The notes under the pieces: model-generated | The model's input: the letters and a program-made list of their open reading frames with translations, nothing else | Told to the model about the DNA's origin: nothing | Databases searched by the model: none | Shown here: positions 17,980 to 29,449 of the stretch, piece by piece | Position numbering within the stretch: position 1 is the stretch's first letter | Layout of the letters: every line of letters begins with the position of its first letter | Position numbers and translations under genes: made by a program | DNA from: Nitratireductor aquimarinus | Lineage (GTDB): Bacteria; Pseudomonadota; Alphaproteobacteria; Rhizobiales; Rhizobiaceae | Direction: 5' to 3' | Assembly (NCBI RefSeq): GCF_017255295.1 | Contig: NZ_JAFKDE010000005.1 | Coordinates: 62,001 to 126,000, forward strand | DNA: 64,000 bases

Positions 17980-19284
17980 ATGAAAGCGCACATGCCGCGC
18001 CCGCCCTTTTCCAGGATCAGGACAGCAGCAGCCGCTGCGACCTGCCTTTGCGTCCTGACCGCCTACGCCGCGGCGCAGGACGGCATAGAGGTTCTGGAAA
18101 CGCAGCATGGCAAGACGCAGACCGAATTTCAGGACATCAACCGCGAGATGGCGCTGACCGAGCAGCGCCTCGCCGAAATCGCATCCGAGATCGACGCCAT
18201 CAAGGATGACAATGCGGCCATCACCGCAGCCCTCATCCAGGCCGCCAAGACCGAGCGCAAGCTCAGCGAAGACATCGACGCCATTTCGCTGCGTCTCACG
18301 GAACTGCGCCATCAGGAAGGCTATCTGCGCGAATCGCTGCAATCGCGCCGCGGCGTTCTGGCCGAGGTTCTCGCAGCGCTCCAGCGCATGGGCCTGAACC
18401 CGCCACCGGCAATTCTCGTGCGCCCGGAAGATGCGCTCGCCTCCGTGCGCAGCGCCATTCTGCTCGGCGCGGTCGTGCCGGAGCTGCGGGTCGAGACGGA
18501 AATCCTCATCGGCGACCTGAAAGACCTCTCGCGCATCGTCACATCCATCGAAAGCGAGCGCGACAAACTTCAAAAAACCGTGACCGAACAGGTCGAGGAA
18601 AAGAAACGCCTCTCGCTTCTGCTCGATGAAAAGAAGCGCCTGCAGCAGGATGCCGAAAGCCGCATGGCCACCGAGCAGCGCGAAGCCGAGGCGCTGGCCG
18701 CCCGCGCCACCAGCCTGCAGGAGCTGATCGGCTCGCTGGAAACCGAGATCGCATCGCTGCGCAAGGCCGAGGCAGAGCGCGCAAGGCGCCTTAATCAGCC
18801 GACTTCGCCGGAACACCGGCTAAGTGCCGGCGCATCCTTTGCCAAGCGCACGGGCGGCGTGGCCCTGCCCGTGTCCGGCCAGTTCGGAGCGCGATTCGGT
18901 GAAGATGACGACACCGGGGCGCGCCTTCAGGGCGACATTCTAAGAACACAATCGGGCGCAATCGTTACCGCGCCTGCGGGGGCGACGGTTCTGTACGCGG
19001 GACCGTTCCGTTCCTATGGTCAGCTATTGATACTCAACGCCGGCGACGGTTATCATATCGTGCTTGCCGGCTTAGAGAAGGTAAGCGTGACGCTGGGGCA
19101 ATCCGTTTTGGCGGGCGAACCAATCGGCATGATGGGGGATGCTCGCCTGGCAAGCATCGCAGGACCGGGGACTGAGAACGTCACACCGGAGCTGTATGTG
19201 GAGTTCAGGAAGAACGGAAAACCGATCAATCCTAAACCCTGGTGGGCTCCGGGACACTCTGGAAGGACAGGAAATGAAACGTAA
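17980..19284 (+). CDS. EnvC-like murein hydrolase activator with degenerate LytM domain
   Basis: About 434 residues: signal peptide (TAAAAATCLCVLTAYAAAQ), a long coiled coil (about 30-270, heptad-rich QTEFQDINREMALTEQRLAEI and later segments), and a C-terminal LytM/M23 domain (about 300-420). The zinc ligands of active M23 enzymes are missing: the first His site is in GARLQGDILRTQ, and the HxH site reads LYVEF. This matches EnvC proteins, which activate amidases rather than cut peptidoglycan. The start is taken at the second ATG of 'aaggatgatg'; 17977 and 17992 are alternatives. Its last codons overlap the ctpA start by 11 bp, linking septal amidase activation to CtpA. Confidence 0.92.
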   Translation: MKAHMPRPPFSRIRTAAAAATCLCVLTAYAAAQDGIEVLETQHGKTQTEFQDINREMALTEQRLAEIASEIDAIKDDNAAITAALIQAAKTERKLSEDIDAISLRLTELRHQEGYLRESLQSRRGVLAEVLAALQRMGLNPPPAILVRPEDALASVRSAILLGAVVPELRVETEILIGDLKDLSRIVTSIESERDKLQKTVTEQVEEKKRLSLLLDEKKRLQQDAESRMATEQREAEALAARATSLQELIGSLETEIASLRKAEAERARRLNQPTSPEHRLSAGASFAKRTGGVALPVSGQFGARFGEDDDTGARLQGDILRTQSGAIVTAPAGATVLYAGPFRSYGQLLILNAGDGYHIVLAGLEKVSVTLGQSVLAGEPIGMMGDARLASIAGPGTENVTPELYVEFRKNGKPINPKPWWAPGHSGRTGNET

Positions 19285-20599
19285 CTTGTCGCTATTGTTT
19301 GCCGGCGCCCTGATGGGCGCATCTGCGGTCTCGCTCCTTCACGGTACGAGTGGCTTCTCTGCGAACGCCGCCGGTTCCGAGACCTACCGGCAGCTCGCGA
19401 TCTTCGGCGACATCTTCGAGCGTGTGCGCGCCCAGTATGTGACCCCGCCGGATGACAAGAAGCTGGTGGAGAGCGCCATCAACGGCATGCTCACCTCGCT
19501 CGACCCGCATTCGTCCTATCTCGACGCGGACGCCGCCAAGGACATGCGCGTGCAGACCAAGGGCGAGTTCGGCGGCCTCGGCATCGAAGTCACCATGGAC
19601 AGCGAGCTGGTCAAGGTGGTTGCGCCCATCGACGACACGCCCGCCGCACGCGCCGGCGTTCTGGCCGGTGACCTGATCTCCGCCATCGATGGCGAGGAAG
19701 TGCGCGGCATGTCGCTCAACGACGCCGTCGACAAGATGCGCGGCGCGGTCAACACGCCCATCGAACTCACCATCATTCGCGAAGGTGCGGACAAGCCCAT
19801 CGATCTCACCATCGTGCGCGACATCATCAAGGTGAAGGCGGTCAAGTACCGCGTCGAAGAGGATGTCGGCTATCTGAAGATCACCTCCTTCACGGAGAAG
19901 ACCTTCGATGACCTGATGACCGCCATCGACACGATCAGCGAAGAAGTGCCGGACGATCAGCTCAAGGGCTATGTGCTCGACCTGCGCCTCAATCCGGGCG
20001 GCCTGCTTGATCAGGCAGTCAGCGTCTCCGACGCCTTCCTGGATCGCGGCGAGATCGTCTCCACCCGCGGCCGCGAGGCCAATGAGATTGCCCGCTTCGA
20101 TTCGCGGCCCGGCGATGTTCTGAATGGCAAACCGGTCATCGTGCTCATCAATGGCGGCTCGGCCAGTGCTTCGGAAATCGTTGCCGGCGCGCTGCAGGAC
20201 CACCGCCGTGCGACGGTTCTGGGTACCCAGTCCTTCGGCAAGGGCTCGGTCCAGACGATCATCCCGCTCGGCGAGAACGGCGCTCTGCGCCTCACCACCG
20301 CGCTCTACTACACGCCGTCCGGCGAATCGATCCAGGGCAAGGGCATCACGCCCGACATCAAGGTCGATCAGCCCCTGCCCGAGGAATTACAGGGCCGGGA
20401 TCTGCGCCGGGGCGAGTCCGACCTGCGCGGTCACATCAAGGGTGAGGAAGAAAGCGACGAGGGTTCCGGCTCCATCGCCTATGTGCCGCCGGAGCCTAAG
20501 GACGACATGCAGCTCAAGGCAGCCCTGGAACTGCTGCGCGGCGAGAAAACCGATCCCGCTTTCCCGCCAAATCCCGACAAGGCGGTCATGAACCGCTAG
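19274..20599 (+). CDS. ctpA: C-terminal processing peptidase CtpA (S41 family)
   Basis: A 441-residue periplasmic serine protease. An N-terminal signal or anchor (LSLLFAGALMGASAVSLLHG) precedes a PDZ domain (about 95-170) and the S41 protease domain. The Ser-Lys dyad is Ser298 in GGSASASEIVAGAL and Lys323 in GTQSFGKGSVQT. The C-terminal tail is charged and low in complexity. Family members process lipoproteins or peptidoglycan enzymes. The ATG lies within the envC end (ATGAAACGTAA), so translation is coupled. A degenerate short repeat begins exactly at the stop codon. Confidence 0.96.
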   Translation: MKRNLSLLFAGALMGASAVSLLHGTSGFSANAAGSETYRQLAIFGDIFERVRAQYVTPPDDKKLVESAINGMLTSLDPHSSYLDADAAKDMRVQTKGEFGGLGIEVTMDSELVKVVAPIDDTPAARAGVLAGDLISAIDGEEVRGMSLNDAVDKMRGAVNTPIELTIIREGADKPIDLTIVRDIIKVKAVKYRVEEDVGYLKITSFTEKTFDDLMTAIDTISEEVPDDQLKGYVLDLRLNPGGLLDQAVSVSDAFLDRGEIVSTRGREANEIARFDSRPGDVLNGKPVIVLINGGSASASEIVAGALQDHRRATVLGTQSFGKGSVQTIIPLGENGALRLTTALYYTPSGESIQGKGITPDIKVDQPLPEELQGRDLRRGESDLRGHIKGEEESDEGSGSIAYVPPEPKDDMQLKAALELLRGEKTDPAFPPNPDKAVMNR

Positions 20600-20653
20600 A
20601 GCCATCCCTGGAAAAGGGGAAACCGGATTCCACTTTTCGGTCCGATGCTCTAA
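20600..20653 (+). repeat. Degenerate copy of the 'gagcaattccaggaaaa' intergenic repeat
   Basis: Starting with the last base after the ctpA stop, 'agagccatccctggaaaag' and the following 'ttttcggtccgatgctcta' resemble the elements at 38238 and 53019 (shared skeleton gagcAAT/ATCC-GGAAAA-CCGG-TTTTC-GTCCG). It is the most diverged of the copies found here. Confidence 0.6.
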
Positions 20654-20661
20654 ACATCTTT

Positions 20662-20696
20662 TGTCACCGCCGGTTTCTCGCAAACCGGCGGTGACA
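20662..20696. repeat. Perfect 15-bp inverted repeat (hairpin) after ctpA
   Basis: TGTCACCGCCGGTTT and AAACCGGCGGTGACA are exact reverse complements around a 5-nt loop CTCGC. The hairpin lies 63 bp after the ctpA stop. No clear U tract follows, so it could stabilise the 3' end or terminate weakly. Confidence 0.75.
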
Positions 20697-20851
20697 TTCT
20701 GGCGACACAGACCGCCAGTAACACGAATTTCGCGCATGGCTGCCTTCCGGCCGCCCTACGTTTGGAAAGACAGAATTTTGACGCCGCGTCCGCCTTCTTA
20801 GAAGACGAGGACCGGTCTGGTTTCTGGCCTCGGCCATCGTGACGGGTGGGT

Positions 20852-22039
20852 ATGACTTCCGGGAAAAAAGACATCGATCGCCCGCTGGGCCACGACAAGC
20901 GCCCGAACAAGCGCCCAGACAAGCCTAAGCGCCAGGGCGCCTTCACCACCGGCCGTATCGTCACCGCTCTCGCCGCCATTGCGGTTCTCGGCACGTCCAC
21001 GGCTGTCGCATTGCGAGACCGCCCCTTCCGCAGCCCTTCTCCTGTCGCCGTCACGTCACCCGTGGAAGAGACCGTCGCGCGGTCCTCCGGGTCTGACACA
21101 GCAACGGCCACGCCCGCATCCGGCGCGCCCGATGCGTCGATCACCCGTCTCCAGCCGGAAGACCCGTCCGAAAACGGCGTCATCATCATTCGCGATCCTT
21201 CGGCCATGGGCCAGCATCCGCGTCTGGCGCATCTGCCCGACCGGGCGCTGATCGAGGAGTCCGAGACAGGCCCCCTGCCCGTGCGCGATGCCGGCGGCCG
21301 GCGGCCCTTCGATGTTTATGCCCGCTCCTGGTCGGGCACGCGGGGCGCGCGCATCGCCATCATCATCGGCGGGCTGGGCCTTTCGCAGACAACCACGGAA
21401 TACGCCATCGAGACGCTCCGCCCGGAGATCACCCTGGCGTTCGCACCGGCGGGCAACAGCCTGTCACGCTGGATGCAGCAGGCCCGCAAGGAAGGCCATG
21501 AGGTCATTCTGCAGGTGCCCATGGAGCCCTTCGGTTATCCGACGCAGAACCCGGGCCGCAACACGCTCACGCTTGATGCATCCCCCGGCCAGAACATGTC
21601 GCGCATGCGCTGGGCGCTTTCCCGCCTCACCAACTATACGGGCGTGATGAACTATATGGGCGGACGCTTCACGGCCGATGACGAAGCCATGGGCGATGTC
21701 ATGGCGGAGCTTGGCCAGCGCGGTCTGATGTATATCGATGATGGCACATCCGCGCGCAGCGTCGCACAGGATCTCGCCCTTCAGGAGGGCGTGCCTTTTG
21801 CCGCGTCCGACGCGCTCATCGATCCGACCGGCAAGAACCGTCGCCCCGAGCGCGCCGAAATCCTCAAGAAACTTGATGAACTCGAGCGCATCGCACGCGC
21901 CAGAGGCTACGCCATCGGCACAGGCTCTGCATTCGACGAGACCATCGACGCCGTAGCGTCATGGTCCAATGAAGTCACCGGACGCGGAATCGAGCTCGTT
22001 CCCGTCTCGGCCGTCGCCGCCGATCCTCAACCACGATAG
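20852..22039 (+). CDS. Divergent polysaccharide deacetylase family protein (DUF610/YibQ type)
   Basis: About 395 residues. A cytoplasmic basic N-terminus (about 35 residues) precedes one transmembrane anchor ([19 protein letters not shown]), a variable linker, and a C-terminal divergent deacetylase domain (about 165-385) with [26 protein letters not shown] and [13 protein letters not shown]. The usual NodB catalytic Asp/His set is altered, as in the YibQ group. Function is unknown; it is commonly next to EnvC and CtpA, so a cell-wall or septum role is likely. The ATG at 20852 is chosen over a GTG 6 bp upstream. Confidence 0.9.
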   Translation: MTSGKKDIDRPLGHDKRPNKRPDKPKRQGAFTTGRIVTALAAIAVLGTSTAVALRDRPFRSPSPVAVTSPVEETVARSSGSDTATATPASGAPDASITRLQPEDPSENGVIIIRDPSAMGQHPRLAHLPDRALIEESETGPLPVRDAGGRRPFDVYARSWSGTRGARIAIIIGGLGLSQTTTEYAIETLRPEITLAFAPAGNSLSRWMQQARKEGHEVILQVPMEPFGYPTQNPGRNTLTLDASPGQNMSRMRWALSRLTNYTGVMNYMGGRFTADDEAMGDVMAELGQRGLMYIDDGTSARSVAQDLALQEGVPFAASDALIDPTGKNRRPERAEILKKLDELERIARARGYAIGTGSAFDETIDAVASWSNEVTGRGIELVPVSAVAADPQPR

Positions 22040-22056
22040 AAACGGAAATCGTCCGC

Positions 22057-22578
22057 ATGGCCGAGAAGACAAAGAACGCAGCCGATCTGCCCTATCGCCC
22101 CTGCGTGGGCATCATGGTGCTCAACGACAGGGGCCTTGCCTGGGCGGGCCGCCGCATCGTTCAGCCCGACACGGACGAGTTATCCGGCGCAACGCAGCTC
22201 TGGCAGATGCCCCAGGGCGGCGTCGACAAAGGCGAAGAGCCTCGCGAGGCGGCCTATCGCGAACTCTATGAAGAGACCGGCATGAAGTCCGTTTCGCTTC
22301 TCGCCGAGACGCCCGACTGGATCACCTACGAACTGCCCGAACATCTCCTTGGCATTGCCCTCAAGGGAAAGTATCGCGGGCAGAAGCAGAAGTGGTTTGC
22401 CTTCCGCTTTGAAGGCCCCGATTCGGAGATCGCGATCAACCCGCCGCCCGGCGGACATGAAGCCGAGTTCGACATGTGGGAATGGAAGCCGATGACCGAT
22501 CTGCCCGGTCTGATCGTTCCCTTCAAGCGCAGGGTCTATGAGAGCGTCGTCTCCGCCTTCCGCCACCTCGCACCCTGA
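22057..22578 (+). CDS. rppH: RNA pyrophosphohydrolase RppH (Nudix)
   Basis: A 173-residue Nudix hydrolase that removes pyrophosphate from mRNA 5' ends, starting 5'-end-dependent decay. The Nudix box [22 protein letters not shown] occupies residues 54-75, with the RppH-typical [11 protein letters not shown] start and the [10 protein letters not shown] strand. It lies 17 bp after the deacetylase stop, the conserved ctpA-deacetylase-rppH order. It converges with the M23 peptidase gene. Confidence 0.96.
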   Translation: MAEKTKNAADLPYRPCVGIMVLNDRGLAWAGRRIVQPDTDELSGATQLWQMPQGGVDKGEEPREAAYRELYEETGMKSVSLLAETPDWITYELPEHLLGIALKGKYRGQKQKWFAFRFEGPDSEIAINPPPGGHEAEFDMWEWKPMTDLPGLIVPFKRRVYESVVSAFRHLAP

Positions 22579-22600
22579 GGCGTCCCGGCACTTTCGCCGG

Positions 22601-23617
22601 CTATTTCAGGATATCTTCAACGGCGATCACGGTCTGCCCGCGGACCGGTTCGCCGCGCAGCTTCAATGCTCCATTGGCGCGATAGTTCTGAAACTGCGCC
22701 GGCAAACCCTTTCCCGCACCCAATTCCGGTGTCGTCTGCATATGCACGTGAAGGTGGGGCTCTGACGAGTTCCCGCTGTTGCCGCAGCGGCCAATCTCCT
22801 GCCCCTCATCGACATGCTGCCCACCGCTCACGGCAACCGAGCCGTTGCGCAGATGCGCAAGGAAGATGAACTCTTCATTGCCCAGGTCGAGCACCACATG
22901 GTTGCCCGCCGGCCGGTCTGCATCCATCTCGCCCAGAGGCTGGTCCGGCAGCCCGTCAACACGGGCAACGACCGTGCCCTCTGCCGGTGCCAGAATGGGC
23001 TCGTCCCAGCAGTAATAGTCCGTGAGCGCCGTACCATCCCCCGTGTGGGTTTTGCCCGCGCGCTGGATTACGAAGTCATAGGCAAAGCGCTGGCCCGCAT
23101 CTGCGGCATGGTAGTTTTCTTCCACCGAGCGCCCACCCCAGAAGACCTTCCAGTAGCCGGCGAAGGGCAGACGCAGCGCAGCCTGTGTCTGATAGTCGAG
23201 ATAGGCGGAATCCGCCTCCACGGGCACACGCCGCACGTAAAAGCCCTCGATCCCGTCATCCTGACCGAAGCTCCATTGCCAGATGAGATCCGAACCGTTC
23301 TCGTGCCCGGCACGGCGGCGGTAGGTCCGCAGTCCGTCTTTCTCTTCCGTCAGCTCTTCATGAACCGACACTTCGGGGCCATAGGCGCTGTTGATGGACG
23401 CCTGAAACCCTTTCAGATGATAGAGATCGCCAAGCGCCGACTGCATTCGCTCCGACATGTGCTGCCAGACCTCTTCAGCGGACCCTTTCTGGAAGATGTC
23501 GGTAAATTGCCGGCCAAGCGTGGCCGTTTTCGGATCAAGTTCCTCCGCCACGCCCGGGCTCGCAGCCACAACGACCATGAGCCAGCAAAGAAACCGCGCC
23601 ACCCTGCGCAATGCCAT
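22601..23617 (-). CDS. M23 family metallopeptidase (LytM endopeptidase)
   Basis: A 338-residue secreted protein with a signal peptide (VARFLCWLMVVVAASPGVA). A DUF3887-like or NTF2-like N-terminal half is followed by an M23 domain. Zinc ligands appear intact: His170 and Asp181 in NYHAADAGQRFAYDF, and the HxH pair in EPHLHVHM (288-292). It should be a peptidoglycan endopeptidase, in contrast to the degenerate EnvC domain encoded nearby. A Cys occurs near the catalytic cleft (RCGNSGNSS). It is downstream of the atp operon on the same strand but separated by that operon's terminator, so it has its own promoter or depends on read-through. Confidence 0.88.
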   Translation of the reverse strand: MALRRVARFLCWLMVVVAASPGVAEELDPKTATLGRQFTDIFQKGSAEEVWQHMSERMQSALGDLYHLKGFQASINSAYGPEVSVHEELTEEKDGLRTYRRRAGHENGSDLIWQWSFGQDDGIEGFYVRRVPVEADSAYLDYQTQAALRLPFAGYWKVFWGGRSVEENYHAADAGQRFAYDFVIQRAGKTHTGDGTALTDYYCWDEPILAPAEGTVVARVDGLPDQPLGEMDADRPAGNHVVLDLGNEEFIFLAHLRNGSVAVSGGQHVDEGQEIGRCGNSGNSSEPHLHVHMQTTPELGAGKGLPAQFQNYRANGALKLRGEPVRGQTVIAVEDILK

Positions 23618-23654
23618 GAAGTATACCCCTGCCTTTCACAATAGAAAGCAGGCT

Positions 23655-23682
23655 AACAAAAAAGCCGGGCATTGGCCCGGCT
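23655..23682 (-). terminator. Rho-independent terminator of the atp operon
   Basis: On the minus strand AGCCGGGC and GCCCGGCT (23675-23682 and 23663-23670) pair around a 4-nt loop and are followed by TTTTTTGTT. It lies 27 bp after the atpC stop. Confidence 0.9.
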
Positions 23683-23708
23683 GTTTTCGCACCATATACG
23701 CCTGCCGA

Positions 23709-24113
23709 TCAGGCAGGCAGAATGGCACCCTCAAGGGTCGTCAGCTGATGCAGGAAGTCTTCGGCACGCAGACGCGCCTCGTGATCCCCCGCATCTTCCA
23801 GATCCTCGCGGGCCTCCTGAATGCGGCGCGCGATATCTTCGCGGTTGATGTCATCCACATGCACAGCCGATTCGGCGAGAACCGTGCAGCCATCGGGCAG
23901 AATGTCGGCAAAGCCGCCAAACACCACATAGCGTTCGGTCTTGCCGCCAGCCGTCACTGCAACGACGCCCGGCTTGATGCTGGTCATTGTCGGCGCATGT
24001 GTGGCCATCACGGTCAGTTCGCCCTCAGTGCCGGGAATGACAACCGATTCGACGTCCTGGGAAACCAGGAGCCGCTCGGGCGAGACCAGATCGAATTTGA
24101 AGGATTGAGCCAT
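23709..24113 (-). CDS. atpC: F1F0 ATP synthase subunit epsilon
   Basis: A 134-residue epsilon subunit, part of the F1 central stalk and an inhibitor of ATP hydrolysis. The N-terminal beta-sandwich is recognisable (FKFDLVSPERLLVSQDVESVV, IPGTEGELTVMATHAP). A helical C-terminus follows (REDIARRIQEAREDLEDA). It is the last gene of the operon. Confidence 0.97.
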   Translation of the reverse strand: MAQSFKFDLVSPERLLVSQDVESVVIPGTEGELTVMATHAPTMTSIKPGVVAVTAGGKTERYVVFGGFADILPDGCTVLAESAVHVDDINREDIARRIQEAREDLEDAGDHEARLRAEDFLHQLTTLEGAILPA

Positions 24114-24176
24114 CGTGTCCTACCGGTTTGGCATGAAGGCGGGAGGCCCGAACGGACCTCCCGGTCATTGCCTTGA

Positions 24177-25730
<1,554 letters not shown>

Positions 25731-25747
25731 TTAACCTCTTCGGTCCG

Positions 25748-26623
25748 TTAGAGCGCTTCCGCGCCCGAAATGATTTCGATGAGTTCCTTGGTGATCTGCG
25801 CCTGGCGCTGGCGGTTGTAGGTGATCGAAAGCTTGTCGATCATCTCGCCTGCGTTGCGCGTCGCGCTGTCCATGGCGGTCATCTTGGCACCCATCTCGCC
25901 GGCCGCGTTCTCCAGGAGCGCGCGGAAGATCTGAACCGCGATATTGCGCGGGATCAGATCGGCAAGAATGGCGGGCGCGTCAGGCTCGTACTCGTAGACT
26001 GCGTCAGAACCCTGGCCCTCGTCCCCGGCGGGAACGGCAGCCGGGATGATCTGCAGTGCGGTCGGCACCTGCGACATCACCGATACGAACTCGGAATAGA
26101 ACAGCGTGCAGACGTCGAACTCGCCCTTTTCGAACAGGCCGATGACCTGACGGGCGACGTCGTTCGCGTTGTCGAAACCGATCTTCTTGACCTCGCGGAG
26201 ATCCACGCGGTCCATGATCAGATCGCCATGATCGCGACGCAGGACATCATAGCCCTTCTTGCCGACGCACAGCACTTTCACCGTCTTGCCTTCGCCAAGC
26301 AGCGCGCGGATATGCTCGCGCGCCTTCTTGGCGATCTGGCTGTTAAAGCCACCGCAAAGACCACGCTCGGCGGTGCAGACCACCAGAAGATGCGTTTCGT
26401 CCTTGCCGGTACCTGCCATCAGCGGCGGCGCGTCGTTGCCCGACACGGCGCCGGCGATGTTGGTGAGCACGGCCCCCATGCGTTCCGCATAGGGCCGCGC
26501 AGCCTCGGCCGCCTCCTGGGCGCGCTTCAGTTTCGCCGCGGCGACCATCTGCATCGCCTTGGTGATTTTCTGCGTCGCCTTGACCGAGGCGATTCGGTTG
26601 CGAAGTTCCTTAAGGGAAGCCAT
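25748..26623 (-). CDS. atpG: F1F0 ATP synthase subunit gamma
   Basis: A 291-residue rotor subunit. The N-terminal helix is [24 protein letters not shown], and the C-terminal helix contains [25 protein letters not shown] in outline. The insert around residues 195-215 ([16 protein letters not shown]) is a short alphaproteobacterial variant. It is 12 bp downstream of atpA. Confidence 0.98.
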   Translation of the reverse strand: MASLKELRNRIASVKATQKITKAMQMVAAAKLKRAQEAAEAARPYAERMGAVLTNIAGAVSGNDAPPLMAGTGKDETHLLVVCTAERGLCGGFNSQIAKKAREHIRALLGEGKTVKVLCVGKKGYDVLRRDHGDLIMDRVDLREVKKIGFDNANDVARQVIGLFEKGEFDVCTLFYSEFVSVMSQVPTALQIIPAAVPAGDEGQGSDAVYEYEPDAPAILADLIPRNIAVQIFRALLENAAGEMGAKMTAMDSATRNAGEMIDKLSITYNRQRQAQITKELIEIISGAEAL

Positions 26624-26635
26624 GCTCGCTTAGCC

Positions 26636-28165
26636 TCAGGCGAAGTTCTTGGCGAATGCGTCGATCTGTGCCTTGAGCTTCTCACGCAGATCGTCGGAAA
26701 GCGCCTTTTCCTTGCGGATCGCATCAAGCACGTCCTTGCCGTCCGCACGCATGTGCGAAAGCAGGCCCTGCTCGAAACGGGTGACATCGGCAAGCGGAAG
26801 CTTGTCGAGGTAGCCATTCACACCGGCAAAGATCACGGCAACCTGCTCTTCCGTCTTCAGCGGCGAGAACTGCGGCTGCTTCAGGAGTTCGGTCAGGCGT
26901 GCACCGCGGTTGAGCAGGCGCTGGGTCGAGGCGTCGAGGTCAGAACCGAACTGCGCGAACGCAGCCATTTCACGGTACTGGGCGAGCTCACCCTTAATGG
27001 AGCCGGCAACCTGCTTCATCGCCTTGATCTGGGCTGCGGAGCCGACGCGCGACACCGACAGACCGACGTTCACAGCCGGGCGGATGCCCTGGAAGAACAG
27101 GTTGGTCTCGAGGAAGATCTGACCGTCGGTGATCGAGATCACGTTGGTCGGAATGTAGGCCGACACGTCGTTCGCCTGCGTCTCGATGACCGGCAGAGCC
27201 GTGAGCGAGCCGGAGCCCTGCTCGTCGTTCATCTTCGCCGCGCGCTCGAGCAGGCGGGAGTGCAGGTAGAAAACGTCGCCCGGGTAAGCTTCACGGCCCG
27301 GCGGGCGGCGCAGCAGGAGCGACATCTGACGGTAAGCAACGGCCTGCTTGGACAGATCGTCATAGGCGATCACGGCGTGCTTGCCGTTGTCGCGGAAGTA
27401 CTCGCCCATGGCGCAGCCGGCGAACGGAGCCAGGAACTGCATCGGAGCGGCGTCGGAAGCGGTGGCGGCGACGATGATCGAGTATTCGAGCGCGCCGCGC
27501 TCTTCCAGAACCTTCACCAGCTGAGCAACCGTGGAGCGCTTCTGGCCAACGGCAACATAGACGCAGTAGAGCTTCTGGCTCTCGTCGTCACCGTCGTTGA
27601 GCGGCTTCTGGTTGAGGAAGGTGTCGAGAACGATGGCGGTCTTGCCGGTCTGGCGGTCGCCAATGATCAGCTCGCGCTGGCCGCGGCCAATCGGGATCAG
27701 GGCGTCAACGGACTTCAGACCGGTCGACATCGGCTCGTGAACCGACTTGCGGGGAATGATGCCCGGCGCCTTCACGTCAACGCGGGCGCGCGCTTTTGTC
27801 TTGATCGGGCCCTTGCCGTCGATCGGGTTGCCAAGCGCGTCAACAACGCGGCCGAGCAGCTCCGGACCGACCGGAACGTCCACGATGGCGCCCGTGCGCT
27901 TCACCGTGTCGCCTTCTTTAATGTCACGGTCGCTACCGAAGATAACGACGCCGACATTGTCGACTTCCAGGTTGAGCGCCATGCCGCGGATGCCGCCTGG
28001 GAACTCCACCATCTCACCGGCCTGGACATTGTCCAGACCATAGACGCGGGCAATGCCGTCGCCCACGGAGAGCACCTGGCCAACTTCTGAAACTTCGGCT
28101 TCCTTGCCGAAGTTCTTTATCTGATCCTTCAGAATTGCGGAAATTTCCGCCGCACGGATGTCCAT
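26636..28165 (-). CDS. atpA: F1F0 ATP synthase subunit alpha
   Basis: A 509-residue non-catalytic nucleotide-binding alpha subunit with Walker [10 protein letters not shown] and the conserved start [19 protein letters not shown]. Its ATG overlaps the atpH stop by one base (TGATG). Length is typical. Confidence 0.98.
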   Translation of the reverse strand: MDIRAAEISAILKDQIKNFGKEAEVSEVGQVLSVGDGIARVYGLDNVQAGEMVEFPGGIRGMALNLEVDNVGVVIFGSDRDIKEGDTVKRTGAIVDVPVGPELLGRVVDALGNPIDGKGPIKTKARARVDVKAPGIIPRKSVHEPMSTGLKSVDALIPIGRGQRELIIGDRQTGKTAIVLDTFLNQKPLNDGDDESQKLYCVYVAVGQKRSTVAQLVKVLEERGALEYSIIVAATASDAAPMQFLAPFAGCAMGEYFRDNGKHAVIAYDDLSKQAVAYRQMSLLLRRPPGREAYPGDVFYLHSRLLERAAKMNDEQGSGSLTALPVIETQANDVSAYIPTNVISITDGQIFLETNLFFQGIRPAVNVGLSVSRVGSAAQIKAMKQVAGSIKGELAQYREMAAFAQFGSDLDASTQRLLNRGARLTELLKQPQFSPLKTEEQVAVIFAGVNGYLDKLPLADVTRFEQGLLSHMRADGKDVLDAIRKEKALSDDLREKLKAQIDAFAKNFA

Positions 28166-28725
28166 CAGCCGACCTCTTTCAGTGCAAGCTTGAGCGAATT
28201 AAGTTTGGTTTTGAGCGATGTGTCGATCTGGCGCGAGCCCATCTTGACCACCAGCCCGCCGAGAATGGAGGGATCAACGGAAACGTTGATCGAAACGTCC
28301 TTGCCAGCCACTGCCTTGAGGGCGGCCTTCAGTTCCTTCTCCTGCGTCGCGTTGAGCGCGTGCGCCGCAACCACGTCCGCCGTCGTCTCACCGCGATCTT
28401 CTGCGGCGATATGGCGGAATGCGCGGATCATCTGCGGAACGGCGAACAAACGCCGGTTCTGCGCAACGACACGCAGGAAATTGCCGACCAGGCCCGAAAT
28501 CCCGGCCTTGTCGAGAACGGCGCTGATCGCCTTCAGCTGGTCGTCAGCCGAGAACACGGGGCTCTCGACGAGACGCTGCAGGTCGTCGCTGCCTTCAAGA
28601 AGTTTCTCGAAGCGGTCGAGGTCAGCCTCGACTGTGGAAATCGCCTTGGCTTCCTTCGCCAGTTCAAAAAGCGAACCAGCGTAGCGCCCTGCCATTCCGG
28701 AAATCATGGAGCCAGATTGTGCCAC
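28165..28725 (-). CDS. atpH: F1F0 ATP synthase subunit delta
   Basis: A 186-residue delta (OSCP) subunit that joins the peripheral stalk to F1. The start is read as GTG at 28725 (product [22 protein letters not shown]), matching known rhizobial delta subunits; the frame stays open for 38 more codons but those residues are not delta-like. An AGAGA-type ribosome site precedes the GTG. It is the first gene of atpHAGDC. The upstream 226 bp should hold the operon promoter; TTGCGA (28892-28887) and CTAGAC (28870-28865) with 16-bp spacing are a weak candidate. Confidence 0.95.
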   Translation of the reverse strand: MAQSGSMISGMAGRYAGSLFELAKEAKAISTVEADLDRFEKLLEGSDDLQRLVESPVFSADDQLKAISAVLDKAGISGLVGNFLRVVAQNRRLFAVPQMIRAFRHIAAEDRGETTADVVAAHALNATQEKELKAALKAVAGKDVSINVSVDPSILGGLVVKMGSRQIDTSLKTKLNSLKLALKEVG

Positions 28726-28951
28726 GGGATGGTCTTCTCTCACGCCTAGAAGGCCACAAGATTTTATGCTGGAGCTACCTGCTCGGGCTAAATCTCTGAC
28801 CTGATTGAATTTTTCCCCTCGCAAAAAGACATAGGACATGCCTTCCTGCTGAAAGCCGATTGCCGTCTAGCACAGGCTTCCGAGAGTCGCAACACGCATA
28901 GACCCCGCCATAACGGTTGCTTTGTCGCAGTTTCGACGCATTTTTATTCCG

Positions 28952-29347
28952 TCAGGCCACGAATCCCATGACAAATGCCAGCGGAAGCACCGCCAGAACG
29001 AGCGACAGAACAAGAAACACCCAGCTGTAGAGAGCCTTCGCTCCATCCGACAGCATCGAGATCACGCAGCCGAAGACCGACACGGTCCAGGCCGCACCAA
29101 GCGCCAGATAGATGAAGGGCTGCGCCAGCATCATCGCCGCCAGTCCGAAGCCGATATAGAAACCGCCAATGATGGCGCGCGGCACCACAAGCATCTCGGT
29201 GCGTTCCGCCGCCGGCTGCAGCCTGAAAAGCTTCAGCGCCAGCCGCGGCATGAACATCACGAACAGGCCGATGAGAATCGTCACCGCCGCTGCAGACCAT
29301 GCCAGCCATTCGCCCTGGGTTACCGGCCAGGGAAAGGACAACGCCAT
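28952..29347 (-). CDS. Small integral membrane protein, DUF4345-like
   Basis: A 131-residue protein with four hydrophobic helices. The start MALSFPWPV is fixed by a near-ideal ribosome site (AAGGAGGT, 4 nt before ATG); an upstream ATG at 29380 lacks one. The segment RAIIGGFYIGFGLAAMML resembles the 'Ra.gG.ylglgl' motif of DUF4345 proteins. Function is unknown. It lies between priA and the atp operon, same strand as both. Confidence 0.75.
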   Translation of the reverse strand: MALSFPWPVTQGEWLAWSAAAVTILIGLFVMFMPRLALKLFRLQPAAERTEMLVVPRAIIGGFYIGFGLAAMMLAQPFIYLALGAAWTVSVFGCVISMLSDGAKALYSWVFLVLSLVLAVLPLAFVMGFVA

Positions 29348-29449
29348 CAGAACCTCCTTGGTTGTGTTGCAGGCAAACATGCCCGCGTCGCGCTTTCGGC
29401 CCTCTTAAACCGTATTGCGGTCACAGCGGCATAGCAGCGATGCCACACT

